Shown here: in pieces, positions 24,729 to 39,421 of the stretch
Position numbering within the stretch: the stretch's first letter is position 1
Layout: each line of letters opens with the position of its first letter
Assembly: GCF_019925205.1 (NCBI RefSeq)
Contig: NC_083560.1
Span: forward strand, 62,695,266 to 62,759,265
Direction of reading: 5' to 3'
Length of the DNA stretch: 64,000 bases
Origin: Metopolophium dirhodum
Lineage: Eukaryota > Arthropoda > Insecta > Hemiptera > Aphididae
Position numbers and translations under genes: made by a program
Notes under the pieces: generated by a model
Databases searched by the model: none
What the model saw: the letters and a program-made list of their open reading frames with translations, nothing else
What the model was told of the DNA's origin: nothing

Positions 24729-27700
24729 AAGTTTGTAATGAATTAGGACACCTAGCTAAAATGTGTAGAAATAAATCAAAAAAGCCATTATGTACGAGTG
24801 GAAACTGAGTCAGAATCAGTAGAAATGTTTCAATTAAAAGTAGCAATGACGAAAGAAGTAACTATTCTACCAAATGTTTCAGTGGAAGTACGCAAATTAA
24901 AAAAAATGGAACGAATCAAAGGATGTAAAAACAAAAGTATGAGCATCAGAAGATGGGCAAACAACAAATAAGAAGAAACCAACAGACTTTTCAGAAAACA
25001 GTAAAGGATCAGGTCAAGAAAAATGTTTAACATGCGGTTTAAGTAATCATACGTTTAGTAAATGTAAGTATAAAACTTATAAATGTAAGTCTGTAATGAA
25101 TTAGGACACCTAGCTAAAATGTGTAGAAATAAATCAAAAAAGCCATTATGTACGAGTGGAAACTGTGTCAGAATCAGTAGAAATGTTTCAATTAAAAGTA
25201 GCAATGACGAAAGAACTAACTATTCAACCAAATGTTTGAGTGGATGTACACAAATTAAAAAAAATGGAACGAATCAAAGGATGTAAAAACAAAAGTATGA
25301 TCATCAGAAGATGGGCAAACAACAAATAAGAAGACACCAACAGACTTTTCAGAAAACAGTAAAGGATCAGGTCATGAAAAATGTTTTACAGGCGGTTTAA
25401 GTAATCATACGTTTAGTAATAGTAAGTATAAAACATATAAATATAAGTTTGTAATGAATTAGGACACCTAGCTAAAATGTGTAGAAATAAATCAAAAAAG
25501 CCATTATGTACGAGTGGAAACTGAGTTAGAATCAGTAGAAATGTTTCAATTAAAAGTAGCAATGACGAAAGAAGTAACTATTCAACCAAATGTTTGAGTG
25601 GAAGTACACAAATTAAAAAAAATGGAACGAATCAAAGGATGTAAAAACAAAAGTATGAGCATCAGAAGATGGGCAAACAACAAATAAGAAGAAACCAACA
25701 GACTTTTCAGAAAACAGTAAAGGATCAGGTCAAGAAAAATGTTTAACATGCGGTTTAAGTAATCATACGTTTAGTAAATGTAAGTATAAAACTTATAAAT
25801 GTAAGTCTGTAATGAATTAGGACACCTAGCTAAAATGTGTAGAAATAAATCAAAAAAGCCATTATGTACGAGTGGAAACTGTGTCAGAATCAGTAGAAAT
25901 GTTTCAATTAAAAGTAGCAATGACGAAAGAACTAACTATTCAACCAAATGTTTGAGTGGATGTACACAAATTAAAAAAAATGGAACGAATCAAAGGATGT
26001 AAAAACAAAAGTATGATCATCAGAAGATGGGCAAACAACAAATAAGAAGACACCAACAGACTTTTCAGAAAACAGTAAAGGATCAGGTCATGAAAAATGT
26101 TTTACAGGCGGTTTAAGTAATCATACGTTTAGTAATAGTAAGTATAAAACATATAAATATAAGTTTGTAATGAATTAGGACACCTAGCTAAAATGTGTAG
26201 AAATAAATCAAAAAAGCCATTATGTACGAGTGGAAACTGAGTTAGAATCAGTAGAAATGTTTCAATTAAAAGTAGCAATGACGAAAGAAGTAACTATTCA
26301 ACCAAATGTTTGAGTGGAAGTACACAAATTAAAAAAAATGGAACGAATCAAAGAATGTAAAAACAAAAGTATGATCATCAGAAGATGGGCAAACAACAAA
26401 TAAGAAGAAACCAACAGACTTTTCAGAAAACAGTAAAGGATCAGGTCAAGAAAAATGTTTTACGGGCGGTTTAAGTAATCATACGTTTAGTAATAGTAAG
26501 TATAAAACATATAAATGTAAGTTTGTAATGAATTAGGACACCTAGCTAATATGTGTAGAAATAAATCAAAAAAGCCATTATGTACGAGTGGAAACTGAGT
26601 CAGAATCAGTAGAAATGTTTCAATTAAAAGTAGCAGTGACGAAAGAAGTAACTATTCAACCAAATGTTTGAGTGGAAGTACACAAATTAAAAAAAAATGG
26701 AACGAATCAAAGGATGTAAAAACAAAAGTATGATCATCAGAAGATGGGCAAACAACAAATAAGAAGACACCAACAGACTTTTCAGAAAACAGTAAAGGAG
26801 TAGGTCAAGAAAAATGTTTTACAGGCGGTTCAAGTCATCATACGTTTAGAAATTGTAAGTATAAAACATATAAATGTAAGTTTGTAATGAATTAGGACAC
26901 CTAGCTAAAATGTGTAGAAATAAATCAAAAAAGCCATTATGTACGAGTGGAAACTGAGTCAGAATCAGTAGAAATGTTTCAATTAAAAGTAGCAATGACG
27001 AAAGAAGTAACTATTCAACCAAATGTTTGAGTGGAAGTACACAAATTAAAAAAAAATGGAACGAATCAAAGGATGTAAAAACAAAAGTATGATCATCAGA
27101 AGATGGGCAAACAACAAATAAGAAGACACCAACAGACTTTTCAGAAAACAGTAAAGGAGTAGGTCAAGAAAAATGTTTTACAGGCGGTTTAAGTGATCAT
27201 ACGTTTAGAAATTGTATGTATAAAACATATAAATGTAAGTTTGTAATGAATTAGGACACCTAGCTAAAATGTGTAGAAATAAATCAAAAAAGCCATTATG
27301 TACGAGTGGAAACTGAGTCAGAATCAGTAGAAATGTTTCAATTAAAAGTAGCAATGACGAAAGAAGTAACTATTCAACCAAATGTTTGAGTGGAAGTACA
27401 CAAATTAAAAAAAATGGAACGAATCAAAGAATGTAAAAACAAAAGTATGATCATCAGAAGATGGGCAAACAACAAATAAGAAGACACCAACAGACTTTTC
27501 AGAAAACAGTAAAGGAGTAGGTCAAGAAAAATGTTTTACAGGCGGTTTAAGTGATCATACGTTTAGAAATTGTATGTATAAAACATATAAATGTAAGTTT
27601 GTAATGAATTAGGACACCTAGCTAAAATGTGTAGAAATAAATCAAAAAAGCCATTATGTACGAGTGGAAACTGAGTCAGAATCAGTAGAAATGTTTCAAT

Positions 27701-30700
27701 TAAAAGTAGCAATGACGAAAGAAGTAACTATTCAACCAAATGTTTGAGTGGAAGTACACAAATTAAAAAAAATGGAACGAATCAAAGAATGTAAAAACAA
27801 AAGTATGATCATCAGAAGATGGGCAAACAACAAATAAGAAGACACCAACAGACTTTTCAGAAAACAGTAAAGGATCAGGTCAAGAAAAATGTTTTACGGG
27901 CGGTCTAAGTAATCATACGTTTAGTAATAGTAAGTATAAAACATATAAATGTAAGTTTGTAATGAATTAGGACACCTAGCTAAAATGTGTAGAAATAAAT
28001 CAAAAAAGCCATTATGTACGAGTGGAAACTGAGTCAGAATCAGTAGAAATGTTTCAATTATAAGTAGCAGTGACGAAAGAAGTAACTATTCAACCAAATG
28101 TTTGAGTGGAAGTACACAATTTAAAAAAAAATGGAACGAATCAAAGGATGTAAAAACAAAAGTATGATCATCAGAAGATGGGCAAACAACAAATAAGAAG
28201 ACACCAACAGACTTTTCAGAAAACAGTAAAGGATCAGGTCAAGAAAAATGTTTTACAAGTGGTTTAAGTGATCATACGTTTAGAAATTGTAAGTATAAAA
28301 CTTATAAATGTAAGTTTGTAATGAATTAGGACACCTAGCTAAAATGTGTAGAAATAAATCAAAAAAGCAATTATGTACGAGTGGAAACTGAGTCAGAATC
28401 AGTAGAAATGTTTCAATTAAAAGTAGCAATGACGAAAGAAGTAACTATTCAACCAAATGTTTGAGTGGAAGTACACAAATTAAAAAAAATGGAACGAATC
28501 AAAGAATGTAAAAACAAAAGTATGATCATCAGAAGATGGGCAAACAACAAATAAGAAGACACCAACAGACTTTTCAGAAAACAGTAAAGGATCAGGTCAA
28601 GAAAAATGTTTTACGGGCGGTTTAAGTGATCATACGTTTAGAAATTGTATGTATAAAACATATAAATGTAAGTTTGTAATGAATTAGGACACCTAGCTAA
28701 AATGTGTAGAAATAAATCAAAAAAGCCATTATGTACGAGTGGAAACTGAGTCAGAATCAGTAGAAATGTTTCAATTAAAAGTAGCAATGACGAAAGAAGT
28801 AACTATTCAACCAAATGTTTGAGTGGAAGTACACAAATTAAAAAAAATGGAACGAATCAAAGAATGTAAAAACAAAAGTATGATCATCAGAAGATGGGCA
28901 AACAACAAATAAGAAGAAACCAACAGACTTTTCAGAAAACAGTAAAGGATCAGGTCAAGAAAAATGTTTTACGGGCGGTTTAAGTGATCATACGTTTAGA
29001 AATTGTATGTATAAAACATATAAATGTAAGTTTGTAATGAATTAGGACACCTAGCTAAAATGTGTAGAAATAAATCAAAAAAGCCATTATGTACGAGTGG
29101 AAACTGAGTCAGAATCAGTAGAAATGTTTCAATTAAAAGTAGCAATGACGAAAGAAGTAACTATTCAACCAAATGTTTGAGTGGAAGTACACAATTTAAA
29201 AAAAAATGGAACGAATCAAAGGATGTAAAAACAAAAGTATGATCATCAGAAGATGGGCAAACAACAAATAAGAAGACACCAACAGACTTTTCAGAAAACA
29301 GTAAAGGATCAGGTCAAGAAAAATGTTTTACAAATGGTTTAAGTGATCATACGTTTAGAAATTGTAAGTATAAAACTTATAAATGTAAGTTTGTAATGAA
29401 TTAGGACACCTAGCTAAAATGTGTAGAAATAAATCAAAAAAGCAATTATGTACGAGTGGAAACTGAGTCAGAATCAGTAGAAATGTTTCAATTAAAAGTA
29501 GCAATGACGAAAGAAGTAACTATTCAACCAAATGTTTGAGTGGAAGTACACAAATTAAAAAAAATGGAACGAATCAAAGAATGTAAAAACAAAAGTATGA
29601 TCATCAGAAGATGGGCAAACAACAAATAAGAAGACACCAACAGACTTTTCAGAAAACAGTAAAGGATCAGGTCAAGAAAAATGTTTTACGGGCGGTTTAA
29701 GTGATCATACGTTTAGAAATTGTATGTATAAAACATATAAATGTAAGTTTGTAATGAATTAGGACACCTAGCTAAAATGTGTAGAAATAAATCAAAAAAG
29801 CCATTATGTACGAGTGGAAACTGAGTCAGAATCAGTAGAAATGTTTCAATTAAAAGTAGCAATGACGAAAGAAGTAACTATTCAACCAAATGTTTGAGTG
29901 GAAGTACACAAATTAAAAAAAATGGAACGAATCAAAGAATGTAAAAACAAAAGTATGATCATCAGAAGATGGGCAAACAACAAATAAGAAGAAACCAACA
30001 GACTTTTCAGAAAACAGTAAAGGATCAGGTCAAGAAAAATGTTTTACGGGCGGTTTAAGTGATCATACGTTTAGAAATTGTATGTATAAAACATATAAAT
30101 GTAAGTTTGTAATGAATTAGGACACCTAGCTAAAATGTGTAGAAATAAATCAAAAAAGCCATTATGTACGAGTGGAAACTGAGTCAGAATCAGTAGAAAT
30201 GTTTCAATTAAAAGTAGCAATGACGAAAGAAGTAACTATTCAACCAAATGTTTGAGTGGAAGTACACAATTTAAAAAAAAATGGAACGAATCAAAGGATG
30301 TAAAAACAAAAGTATGATCATCAGAAGATGGGCAAACAACAAATAAGAAGACACCAACAGACTTTTCAGAAAACAGTAAAGGATCAGGTCAAGAAAAATG
30401 TTTTACAAATGGTTTAAGTGATCATACGTTTAGAAATTGTAAGTATAAAACATATAAATATAAGTTTGTAATGAATTAGGACACCTAGCTAATATGTGTA
30501 GAAATAAATCAAAAAAGCCATTATGTACGAGTGGAAACTGAGTCAGAATCAGTAGAAATGTTTCAATTAAAAGTAGCAGTGACGAAAGAAGTAACTATTC
30601 AACCAAATGTTTGAGTGGAAGTACACAAATTAAAAAAAAATGGAACGAATCAAAGGATGTAAAAACAAAAGTATGATCATCAGAAGATGGGCAAACAACA

Positions 30701-31896
30701 AATAAGAAGACACCAACAGACTTTTCAGAAAACAGTAAAGGAGTAGGTCAAGAAAAATGTTTTACAGGCGGTTCAAGTCATCATACGTTTAGAAATTGTA
30801 AGTATAAAACATATAAATGTAAGTTTGTAATGAATTAGGACACCTAGCTAAAATGTGTAGAAATAAATCAAAAAAGCCATTATGTACGAGTGGAAACTGA
30901 GTCAGAATCAGTAGAAATGTTTCAATTAAAAGTAGCAATGACGAAAGAAGTAACTATTCAACCAAATGTTTGAGTGGAAGTACACAAATTAAAAAAAAAT
31001 GGAACGAATCAAAGGATGTAAAAACAAAAGTATGATCATCAGAAGATGGGCAAACAACAAATTAGAAGACACCAACAGACTTTTCAGAAAACAGTAAAGG
31101 AGTAGGTCAAGAAAAATGTTTTACAGGCGGTTCAAGTAATCATACGTTTAGAAATTGTAAGTATAAAACATATAAATGTAAGTTTGTAATGAATTAGGAC
31201 ACCTAGCTAAAATGTGTAGAAATAAATCAAAAAAGCCATTATGTACGAGTGGAAACTGAGTCAGAATCAGTAGAAATGTTTCAATTAAAAGAAGCAATGA
31301 CGAAAGAAGTAACTATTCAACCAAATGTTTGAGTGGAAGTACACAAATTAAAAAAAAATGGAACGAATCAAAGGATGTAAAAACAAAAGTATGATCATCA
31401 GAAGATGGGCAAACAACAAATAAGAAGACACCAACAGACTTTTCAGAAAACAGTAAAGGATCAGGTCTAGAAAAATGTTTTACAGGCGGTTCAAGTGATC
31501 ATACGTTTAGAAATTGTAAGTATAAAACTTATAAATGTAAGTTTGTAATGAATTAGGACACCTAGCTAAAATGTGTAGAAATAAATCAAAAAAGCCATTA
31601 TGTACGAGTGGAAACTGAGTCAGAATCAGTAGAAATGTTTCAATTAAAAGTAGCAATGACGAAAGAAGTAACTATTCAACCAAATGTTTGAGTGGAAGTA
31701 CACAAATTAAAAAAAATGGAACGAATCAAAGAATGTAAAAACAAAAGTATGATCATCAGAAGATGGGCAAACAACAAATAAGAAGACACCAACAGACTTT
31801 TCAGAAAACAGTAAAGGAGTAGGTCAAGAAAAATGTTTTACAGGCGGTTTAAGTGATCATACGTTTAGAAATTGTAAGTATAAAACTTATAAATGT
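24729..31896 (+). repeat. 20-monomer variant with P-Q-R expansion
   Basis: Order H-I-K-I-L-N-D-D-J'-P-Q-R-P-Q-R-P-N-E-F-G. Starts: 24729, 25087, 25445, 25803, 26161, 26519, 26878, 27237, 27595, 27953, 28312, 28670, 29028, 29387, 29745, 30103, 30462, 30821, 31180, 31539. The ends (H-I-K-I-L-N and N-E-F-G) match the regular HOR. The middle holds types almost unknown elsewhere in the window, so it looks like an insertion of a foreign run between two N monomers. Confidence 0.8.
27953..30461 (+). repeat. Three-monomer P-Q-R subrepeat (two full copies plus P)
   Basis: Two 1075-bp copies (27953-29027 and 29028-30102) are followed by a third P (30103-30461). P is marked by 'acaatttaaa' and by loss of the GGC codon in knuckle 1 ('acaagtgg' in the first P, 'acaaatgg' in the later two). 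Q has 'aagcaattatg' with 'acgggc' and 'ttgtatg'; R has 'agaaacc' with 'acgggc' and 'ttgtatg'. The third P ends with 'catataaata', the S-type ending, which marks the join back to the regular array. Confidence 0.85.
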
Positions 31897-34800
31897 AAGT
31901 TTGTAATGAATTAGGACACCTAGCTAAAATGTGTAGAAATAAATCAAAAAAGCCATTATGTACGAGTGGAAACTGAGTCAGAATCAGTAGAAATGTTTCA
32001 ATTAAAAGTAGCAATGACGAAAGAAGTAACTATTCTACCAAATGTTTCAGTGGAAGTACGCAAATTAAAAAAAATGGAACGAATCAAAGGATGTAAAAAC
32101 AAAAGTATGAGCATCAGAAGATGGGCAAACAACAAATAAGAAGAAACCAACAGACTTTTCAGAAAACAGTAAAGGATCAGGTCAAGAAAAATGTTTAACA
32201 TGCGGTTTAAGTAATCATACGTTTAGTAAATGTAAGTATAAAACTTATAAATGTAAGTCTGTAATGAATTAGGACACCTAGCTAAAATGTGTAGAAATAA
32301 ATCAAAAAAGCCATTATGTACGAGTGGAAACTGTGTCAGAATCAGTAGAAATGTTTCAATTAAAAGTAGCAATGACGAAAGAACTAACTATTCAACCAAA
32401 TGTTTGAGTGGATGTACACAAATTAAAAAAAATGGAACGAATCAAAGGATGTAAAAACAAAAGTATGATCATCAGAAGATGGGCAAACAACAAATAAGAA
32501 GACACCAACAGACTTTTCAGAAAACAGTAAAGGATCAGGTCATGAAAAATGTTTTACAGGCGGTTTAAGTAATCATACGTTTAGTAATAGTAAGTATAAA
32601 ACATATAAATATAAGTTTGTAATGAATTAGGACACCTAGCTAAAATGTGTAGAAATAAATCAAAAAAGCCATTATGTACGAGTGGAAACTGAGTTAGAAT
32701 CAGTAGAAATGTTTCAATTAAAAGTAGCAATGACGAAAGAAGTAACTATTCAACCAAATGTTTGAGTGGAAGTACACAAATTAAAAAAAATGGAACGAAT
32801 CAAAGGATGTAAAAACAAAAGTATGAGCATCAGAAGATGGGCAAACAACAAATAAGAAGAAACCAACAGACTTTTCAGAAAACAGTAAAGGATCAGGTCA
32901 AGAAAAATGTTTAACATGCGGTTTAAGTAATCATACGTTTAGTAAATGTAAGTATAAAACTTATAAATGTAAGTCTGTAATGAATTAGGACACCTAGCTA
33001 AAATGTGTAGAAATAAATCAAAAAAGCCATTATGTACGAGTGGAAACTGTGTCAGAATCAGTAGAAATGTTTCAATTAAAAGTAGCAATGACGAAAGAAC
33101 TAACTATTCAACCAAATGTTTGAGTGGATGTACACAAATTAAAAAAAATGGAACGAATCAAAGGATGTAAAAACAAAAGTATGATCATCAGAAGATGGGC
33201 AAACAACAAATAAGAAGACACCAACAGACTTTTCAGAAAACAGTAAAGGATCAGGTCATGAAAAATGTTTTACAGGCGGTTTAAGTAATCATACGTTTAG
33301 TAATAGTAAGTATAAAACATATAAATATAAGTTTGTAATGAATTAGGACACCTAGCTAAAATGTGTAGAAATAAATCAAAAAAGCCATTATGTACGAGTG
33401 GAAACTGAGTTAGAATCAGTAGAAATGTTTCAATTAAAAGTAGCAATGACGAAAGAAGTAACTATTCAACCAAATGTTTGAGTGGAAGTACACAAATTAA
33501 AAAAAATGGAACGAATCAAAGAATGTAAAAACAAAAGTATGATCATCAGAAGATGGGCAAACAACAAATAAGAAGAAACCAACAGACTTTTCAGAAAACA
33601 GTAAAGGATCAGGTCAAGAAAAATGTTTTACGGGCGGTTTAAGTAATCATACGTTTAGTAATAGTAAGTATAAAACATATAAATGTAAGTTTGTAATGAA
33701 TTAGGACACCTAGCTAATATGTGTAGAAATAAATCAAAAAAGCCATTATGTACGAGTGGAAACTGAGTCAGAATCAGTAGAAATGTTTCAATTAAAAGTA
33801 GCAGTGACGAAAGAAGTAACTATTCAACCAAATGTTTGAGTGGAAGTACACAAATTAAAAAAAAATGGAACGAATCAAAGGATGTAAAAACAAAAGTATG
33901 ATCATCAGAAGATGGGCAAACAACAAATAAGAAGACACCAACAGACTTTTCAGAAAACAGTAAAGGAGTAGGTCAAGAAAAATGTTTTACAGGCGGTTCA
34001 AGTCATCATACGTTTAGAAATTGTAAGTATAAAACATATAAATGTAAGTTTGTAATGAATTAGGACACCTAGCTAAAATGTGTAGAAATAAATCAAAAAA
34101 GCCATTATGTACGAGTGGAAACTGAGTCAGAATCAGTAGAAATGTTTCAATTAAAAGTAGCAATGACGAAAGAAGTAACTATTCAACCAAATGTTTGAGT
34201 GGAAGTACACAAATTAAAAAAAAATGGAACGAATCAAAGGATGTAAAAACAAAAGTATGATCATCAGAAGATGGGCAAACAACAAATAAGAAGACACCAA
34301 CAGACTTTTCAGAAAACAGTAAAGGATCAGGTCAAGAAAAATGTTTTACGGGCGGTTTAAGTAATCATACGTTTAGTAATAGTAAGTATAAAACATATAA
34401 ATATAAGTTTGTAATGAATTAGGACACCTAGCTAAAATGTGTAGAAATAAATCAAAAAAGCCATTATGTACGAGTGGAAACTGAGTTAGAATCAGTAGAA
34501 ATGTTTCAATTAAAAGTAGCAATGACGAAAGAAGTAACTATTCAACCAAATGTTTGAGTGGAAGTACACAAATTAAAAAAAATGGAACGAATCAAAGAAT
34601 GTAAAAACAAAAGTATGATCATCAGAAGATGGGCAAACAACAAATAAGAAGAAACCAACAGACTTTTCAGAAAACAGTAAAGGATCAGGTCAAGAAAAAT
34701 GTTTTACGGGCGGTTTAAGTAATCATACGTTTAGTAATAGTAAGTATAAAACATATAAATGTAAGTTTGTAATGAATTAGGAAACCTAGCTAATATGTGT

Positions 34801-36197
34801 AGAAATAAATCAAAAAAGCCATTATGTACGAGTGGAAACTGAGTCAGAATCAGTAGAAATGTTTCAATTAAAAGTAGCAGTGACGAAAGAAGTAACTATT
34901 CAACCAAATGTTTGAGTGGAAGTACACAAATTAAAAAAAAATGGAACGAATCAAAGGATGTAAAAACAAAAGTATGATCATCAGAAGATGGGCAAACAAC
35001 AAATAAGAAGACACCAACAGACTTTTCAGAAAACAGTAAAGGAGTAGGTCAAGAAAAATGTTTTACAGGCGGTTCAAGTCATCATACGTTTAGAAATTGT
35101 AAGTATAAAACATATAAATGTAAGTTTGTAATGAATTAGGACACCTAGCTAAAATGTGTAGAAATAAATCAAAAAAGCCATTATGTACGAGTGGAAACTG
35201 AGTCAGAATCAGTAGAAATGTTTCAATTAAAAGTAGCAATGACGAAAGAAGTAACTATTCAACCAAATGTTTGAGTGGAAGTACACAAATTAAAAAAAAA
35301 TGGAACGAATCAAAGGATGTAAAAACAAAAGTATGATCATCAGAAGATGGGCAAACAACAAATTAGAAGACACCAACAGACTTTTCAGAAAACAGTAAAG
35401 GAGTAGGTCAAGAAAAATGTTTTACAGGCGGTTCAAGTAATCATACGTTTAGAAATTGTAAGTATAAAACATATAAATGTAAGTTTGTAATGAATTAGGA
35501 CACCTAGCTAAAATGTGTAGAAATAAATCAAAAAAGCCATTATGTACGAGTGGAAACTGAGTCAGAATCAGTAGAAATGTTTCAATTAAAAGAAGCAATG
35601 ACGAAAGAAGTAACTATTCAACCAAATGTTTGAGTGGAAGTACACAAATTAAAAAAAAATGGAACGAATCAAAGGATGTAAAAACAAAAGTATGATCATC
35701 AGAAGATGGGCAAACAACAAATAAGAAGACACCAACAGACTTTTCAGAAAACAGTAAAGGATCAGGTCTAGAAAAATGTTTTACAGGCGGTTCAAGTGAT
35801 CATACGTTTAGAAATTGTAAGTATAAAACTTATAAATGTAAGTTTGTAATGAATTAGGACACCTAGCTAAAATGTGTAGAAATAAATCAAAAAAGCCATT
35901 ATGTACGAGTGGAAACTGAGTCAGAATCAGTAGAAATGTTTCAATTAAAAGTAGCAATGACGAAAGAAGTAACTATTCAACCAAATGTTTGAGTGGAAGT
36001 ACACAAATTAAAAAAAATGGAACGAATCAAAGAATGTAAAAACAAAAGTATGATCATCAGAAGATGGGCAAACAACAAATAAGAAGACACCAACAGACTT
36101 TTCAGAAAACAGTAAAGGAGTAGGTCAAGAAAAATGTTTTACAGGCGGTTTAAGTGATCATACGTTTAGAAATTGTAAGTATAAAACTTATAAATGT
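31897..36197 (+). repeat. 12-monomer HOR unit, reference copy (4301 bp)
   Basis: Order H-I-K-I-L-N-S-L-N-E-F-G. Starts: 31897, 32255, 32613, 32971, 33329, 33687, 34046, 34405, 34763, 35122, 35481, 35840. S is marked by a 9-A run, 'acgggc', 'taatagtaag' and 'cataaata'-type ending. The second N (34763) has a private 'aggaaacctag'. The H, E, F and G monomers match the next unit at every diagnostic site checked, so units are far more alike than the monomers inside one unit, which defines a HOR. Confidence 0.88.
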
Positions 36198-38705
36198 AAG
36201 TTTGTAATGAATTAGGACACCTAGCTAAAATGTGTAGAAATAAATCAAAAAAGCCATTATGTACGAGTGGAAACTGAGTCAGAATCAGTAGAAATGTTTC
36301 AATTAAAAGTAGCAATGACGAAAGAAGTAACTATTCTACCAAATGTTTCAGTGGAAGTACGCAAATTAAAAAAAATGGAACGAATCAAAGGATGTAAAAA
36401 CAAAAGTATGAGCATCAGAAGATGGGCAAACAACAAATAAGAAGAAACCAACAGACTTTTCAGAAAACAGTAAAGGATCAGGTCAAGAAAAATGTTTAAC
36501 ATGCGGTTTAAGTAATCATACGTTTAGTAAATGTAAGTATAAAACTTATAAATGTAAGTCTGTAATGAATTAGGACACCTAGCTAAAATGTGTAGAAATA
36601 AATCAAAAAAGCCATTATGTACGAGTGGAAACTGTGTCAGAATCAGTAGAAATGTTTCAATTAAAAGTAGCAATGACGAAAGAACTAACTATTCAACCAA
36701 ATGTTTGAGTGGATGTACACAAATTAAAAAAAATGGAACGAATCAAAGGATGTAAAAACAAAAGTATGATCATCAGAAGATGGGCAAACAACAAATAAGA
36801 AGACACCAACAGACTTTTCAGAAAACAGTAAAGGATCAGGTCATGAAAAATGTTTTACAGGCGGTTTAAGTAATCATACGTTTAGTAATAGTAAGTATAA
36901 AACATATAAATATAAGTTTGTAATGAATTAGGACACCTAGCTAAAATGTGTAGAAATAAATCAAAAAAGCCATTATGTACGAGTGGAAACTGAGTTAGAA
37001 TCAGTAGAAATGTTTCAATTAAAAGTAGCAATGACGAAAGAAGTAACTATTCAACCAAATGTTTGAGTGGAAGTACACAAATTAAAAAAAATGGAACGAA
37101 TCAAAGGATGTAAAAACAAAAGTATGAGCATCAGAAGATGGGCAAACAACAAATAAGAAGAAACCAACAGACTTTTCAGAAAACAGTAAAGGATCAGGTC
37201 AAGAAAAATGTTTTACGGGCGGTTTAAGTAATCATACGTTTAGTAAATGTAAGTATAAAACTTATAAATGTAAGTCTGTAATGAATTAGGACACCTAGCT
37301 AAAATGTGTAGAAATAAATCAAAAAAGCCATTATGTACGAGTGGAAACTGTGTCAGAATCAGTAGAAATGTTTCAATTAAAAGTAGCAATGACGAAAGAA
37401 CTAACTATTCAACCAAATGTTTGAGTGGATGTACACAAATTAAAAAAAATGGAACGAATCAAAGGATGTAAAAACAAAAGTATGATCATCAGAAGATGGG
37501 CAAACAACAAATAAGAAGACACCAACAGACTTTTCAGAAAACAGTAAAGGATCAGGTCATGAAAAATGTTTTACAGGCGGTTTAAGTAATCATACGTTTA
37601 GTAATAGTAAGTATAAAACATATAAATATAAGTTTGTAATGAATTAGGACACCTAGCTAAAATGTGTAGAAATAAATCAAAAAAGCCATTATGTACGAGT
37701 GGAAACTGAGTCAGAATCAGTAGAAATGTTTCAATTAAAAGTAGCAATGACGAAAGAAGTAACTATTCAACCAAATGTTTGAGTGGAAGTACACAAATTA
37801 AAAAAAATGGAACGAATCAAAGAATGTAAAAACAAAAGTATGATCATCAGAAGATGGGCAAACAACAAATAAGAAGAAACCAACAGACTTTTCAGAAAAC
37901 AGTAAAGGATCAGGTCAAGAAAAATGTTTTACGGGCGGTTTAAGTAATCATACGTTTAGTAATAGTAAGTATAAAACATATAAATGTAAGTTTGTAATGA
38001 ATTAGGACACCTAGCTAATATGTGTAGAAATAAATCAAAAAAGCCATTATGTACGAGTGGAAACTGAGTCAGAATCAGTAGAAATGTTTCAATTAAAAGT
38101 AGCAGTGACGAAAGAAGTAACTATTCAACCAAATGTTTGAGTGGAAGTACACAAATTAAAAAAAAATGGAACGAATCAAAGGATGTAAAAACAAAAGTAT
38201 GATCATCAGAAGATGGGCAAACAACAAATAAGAAGACACCAACAGACTTTTCAGAAAACAGTAAAGGAGTAGGTCAAGAAAAATGTTTTACAGGCGGTTC
38301 AAGTCATCATACGTTTAGAAATTGTAAGTATAAAACATATAAATGTAAGTTTGTAATGAATTAGGACACCTAGCTAAAATGTGTAGAAATAAATCAAAAA
38401 AGCCATTATGTACGAGTGGAAACTGAGTCAGAATCAGTAGAAATGTTTCAATTAAAAGTAGCAATGACGAAAGAAGTAACTATTCAACCAAATGTTTGAG
38501 TGGAAGTACACAAATTAAAAAAAAATGGAACGAATCAAAGGATGTAAAAACAAAAGTATGATCATCAGAAGATGGGCAAACAACAAATAAGAAGACACCA
38601 ACAGACTTTTCAGAAAACAGTAAAGGATCAGGTCAAGAAAAATGTTTTACGGGCGGTTTAAGTAATCATACGTTTAGTAATAGTAAGTATAAAACATATA
38701 AATAT

Positions 38706-39063
38706 AAGTTTGTAATGAATTAGGACACCTAGCTAAAATGTGTAGAAATAAATCAAAAAAGCCATTATGTACGAGTGGAAACTGAGTTAGAATCAGTAGA
38801 AATGTTTCAATTAAAAGTAGCAATGACGAAAGAAGTAACTATTCAACCAAATGTTTGAGTGGAAGTACACAAATTAAAAAAAATGGAACGAATCAAAGAA
38901 TGTAAAAACAAAAGTATGATCATCAGAAGATGGGCAAACAACAAATAAGAAGAAACCAACAGACTTTTCAGAAAACAGTAAAGGATCAGGTCAAGAAAAA
39001 TGTTTAACATGCGGTTTAAGTAATCATACGTTTAGTAAATGTAAGTATAAAACTTATAAATGT
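38706..39063 (+). repeat. Chimeric monomer L/H
   Basis: 'gagttag', 'agaatg' and 'tgatcatc' (L) lead into the TGC knuckle, 'agtaaatg' and 'aagtctg' ending (H). The switch lies between about 38930 and 39005. Confidence 0.72.
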
Positions 39064-39421
39064 AAGTCTGTAATGAATTAGGACACCTAGCTAAAATGTG
39101 TAGAAATAAATCAAAAAAGCCATTATGTACGAGTGGAAACTGAGTCAGAATCAGTAGAAATGTTTCAATTAAAAGTAGCAATGACGAAAGAACTAACTAT
39201 TCAACCAAATGTTTGAGTGGATGTACACAAATTAAAAAAAATGGAACGAATCAAAGGATTTAAAAACAAAAGTATGATCATCAGAAGATGGGCAAACAAC
39301 AAATAAGAAGACACCAACAGACTTTTCAGAAAACAGTAAAGGAGTAGGTCAAGAAAAATGTTTTACAGGCGGTTCAAGTCATCATACGTTTAGAAATTGT
39401 AAGTATAAAACATATAAATGT
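39064..39421 (+). repeat. Chimeric monomer I/N
   Basis: I-type front ('gaactaact', 'gatgtaca', 8 A, with 'aaaggattt') joined to an N-type back ('ggagtag', 'caagtcatcat', 'acatat'). Its first part has 'gagtcag' instead of the usual I 'gtgtcag'. Confidence 0.72.
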
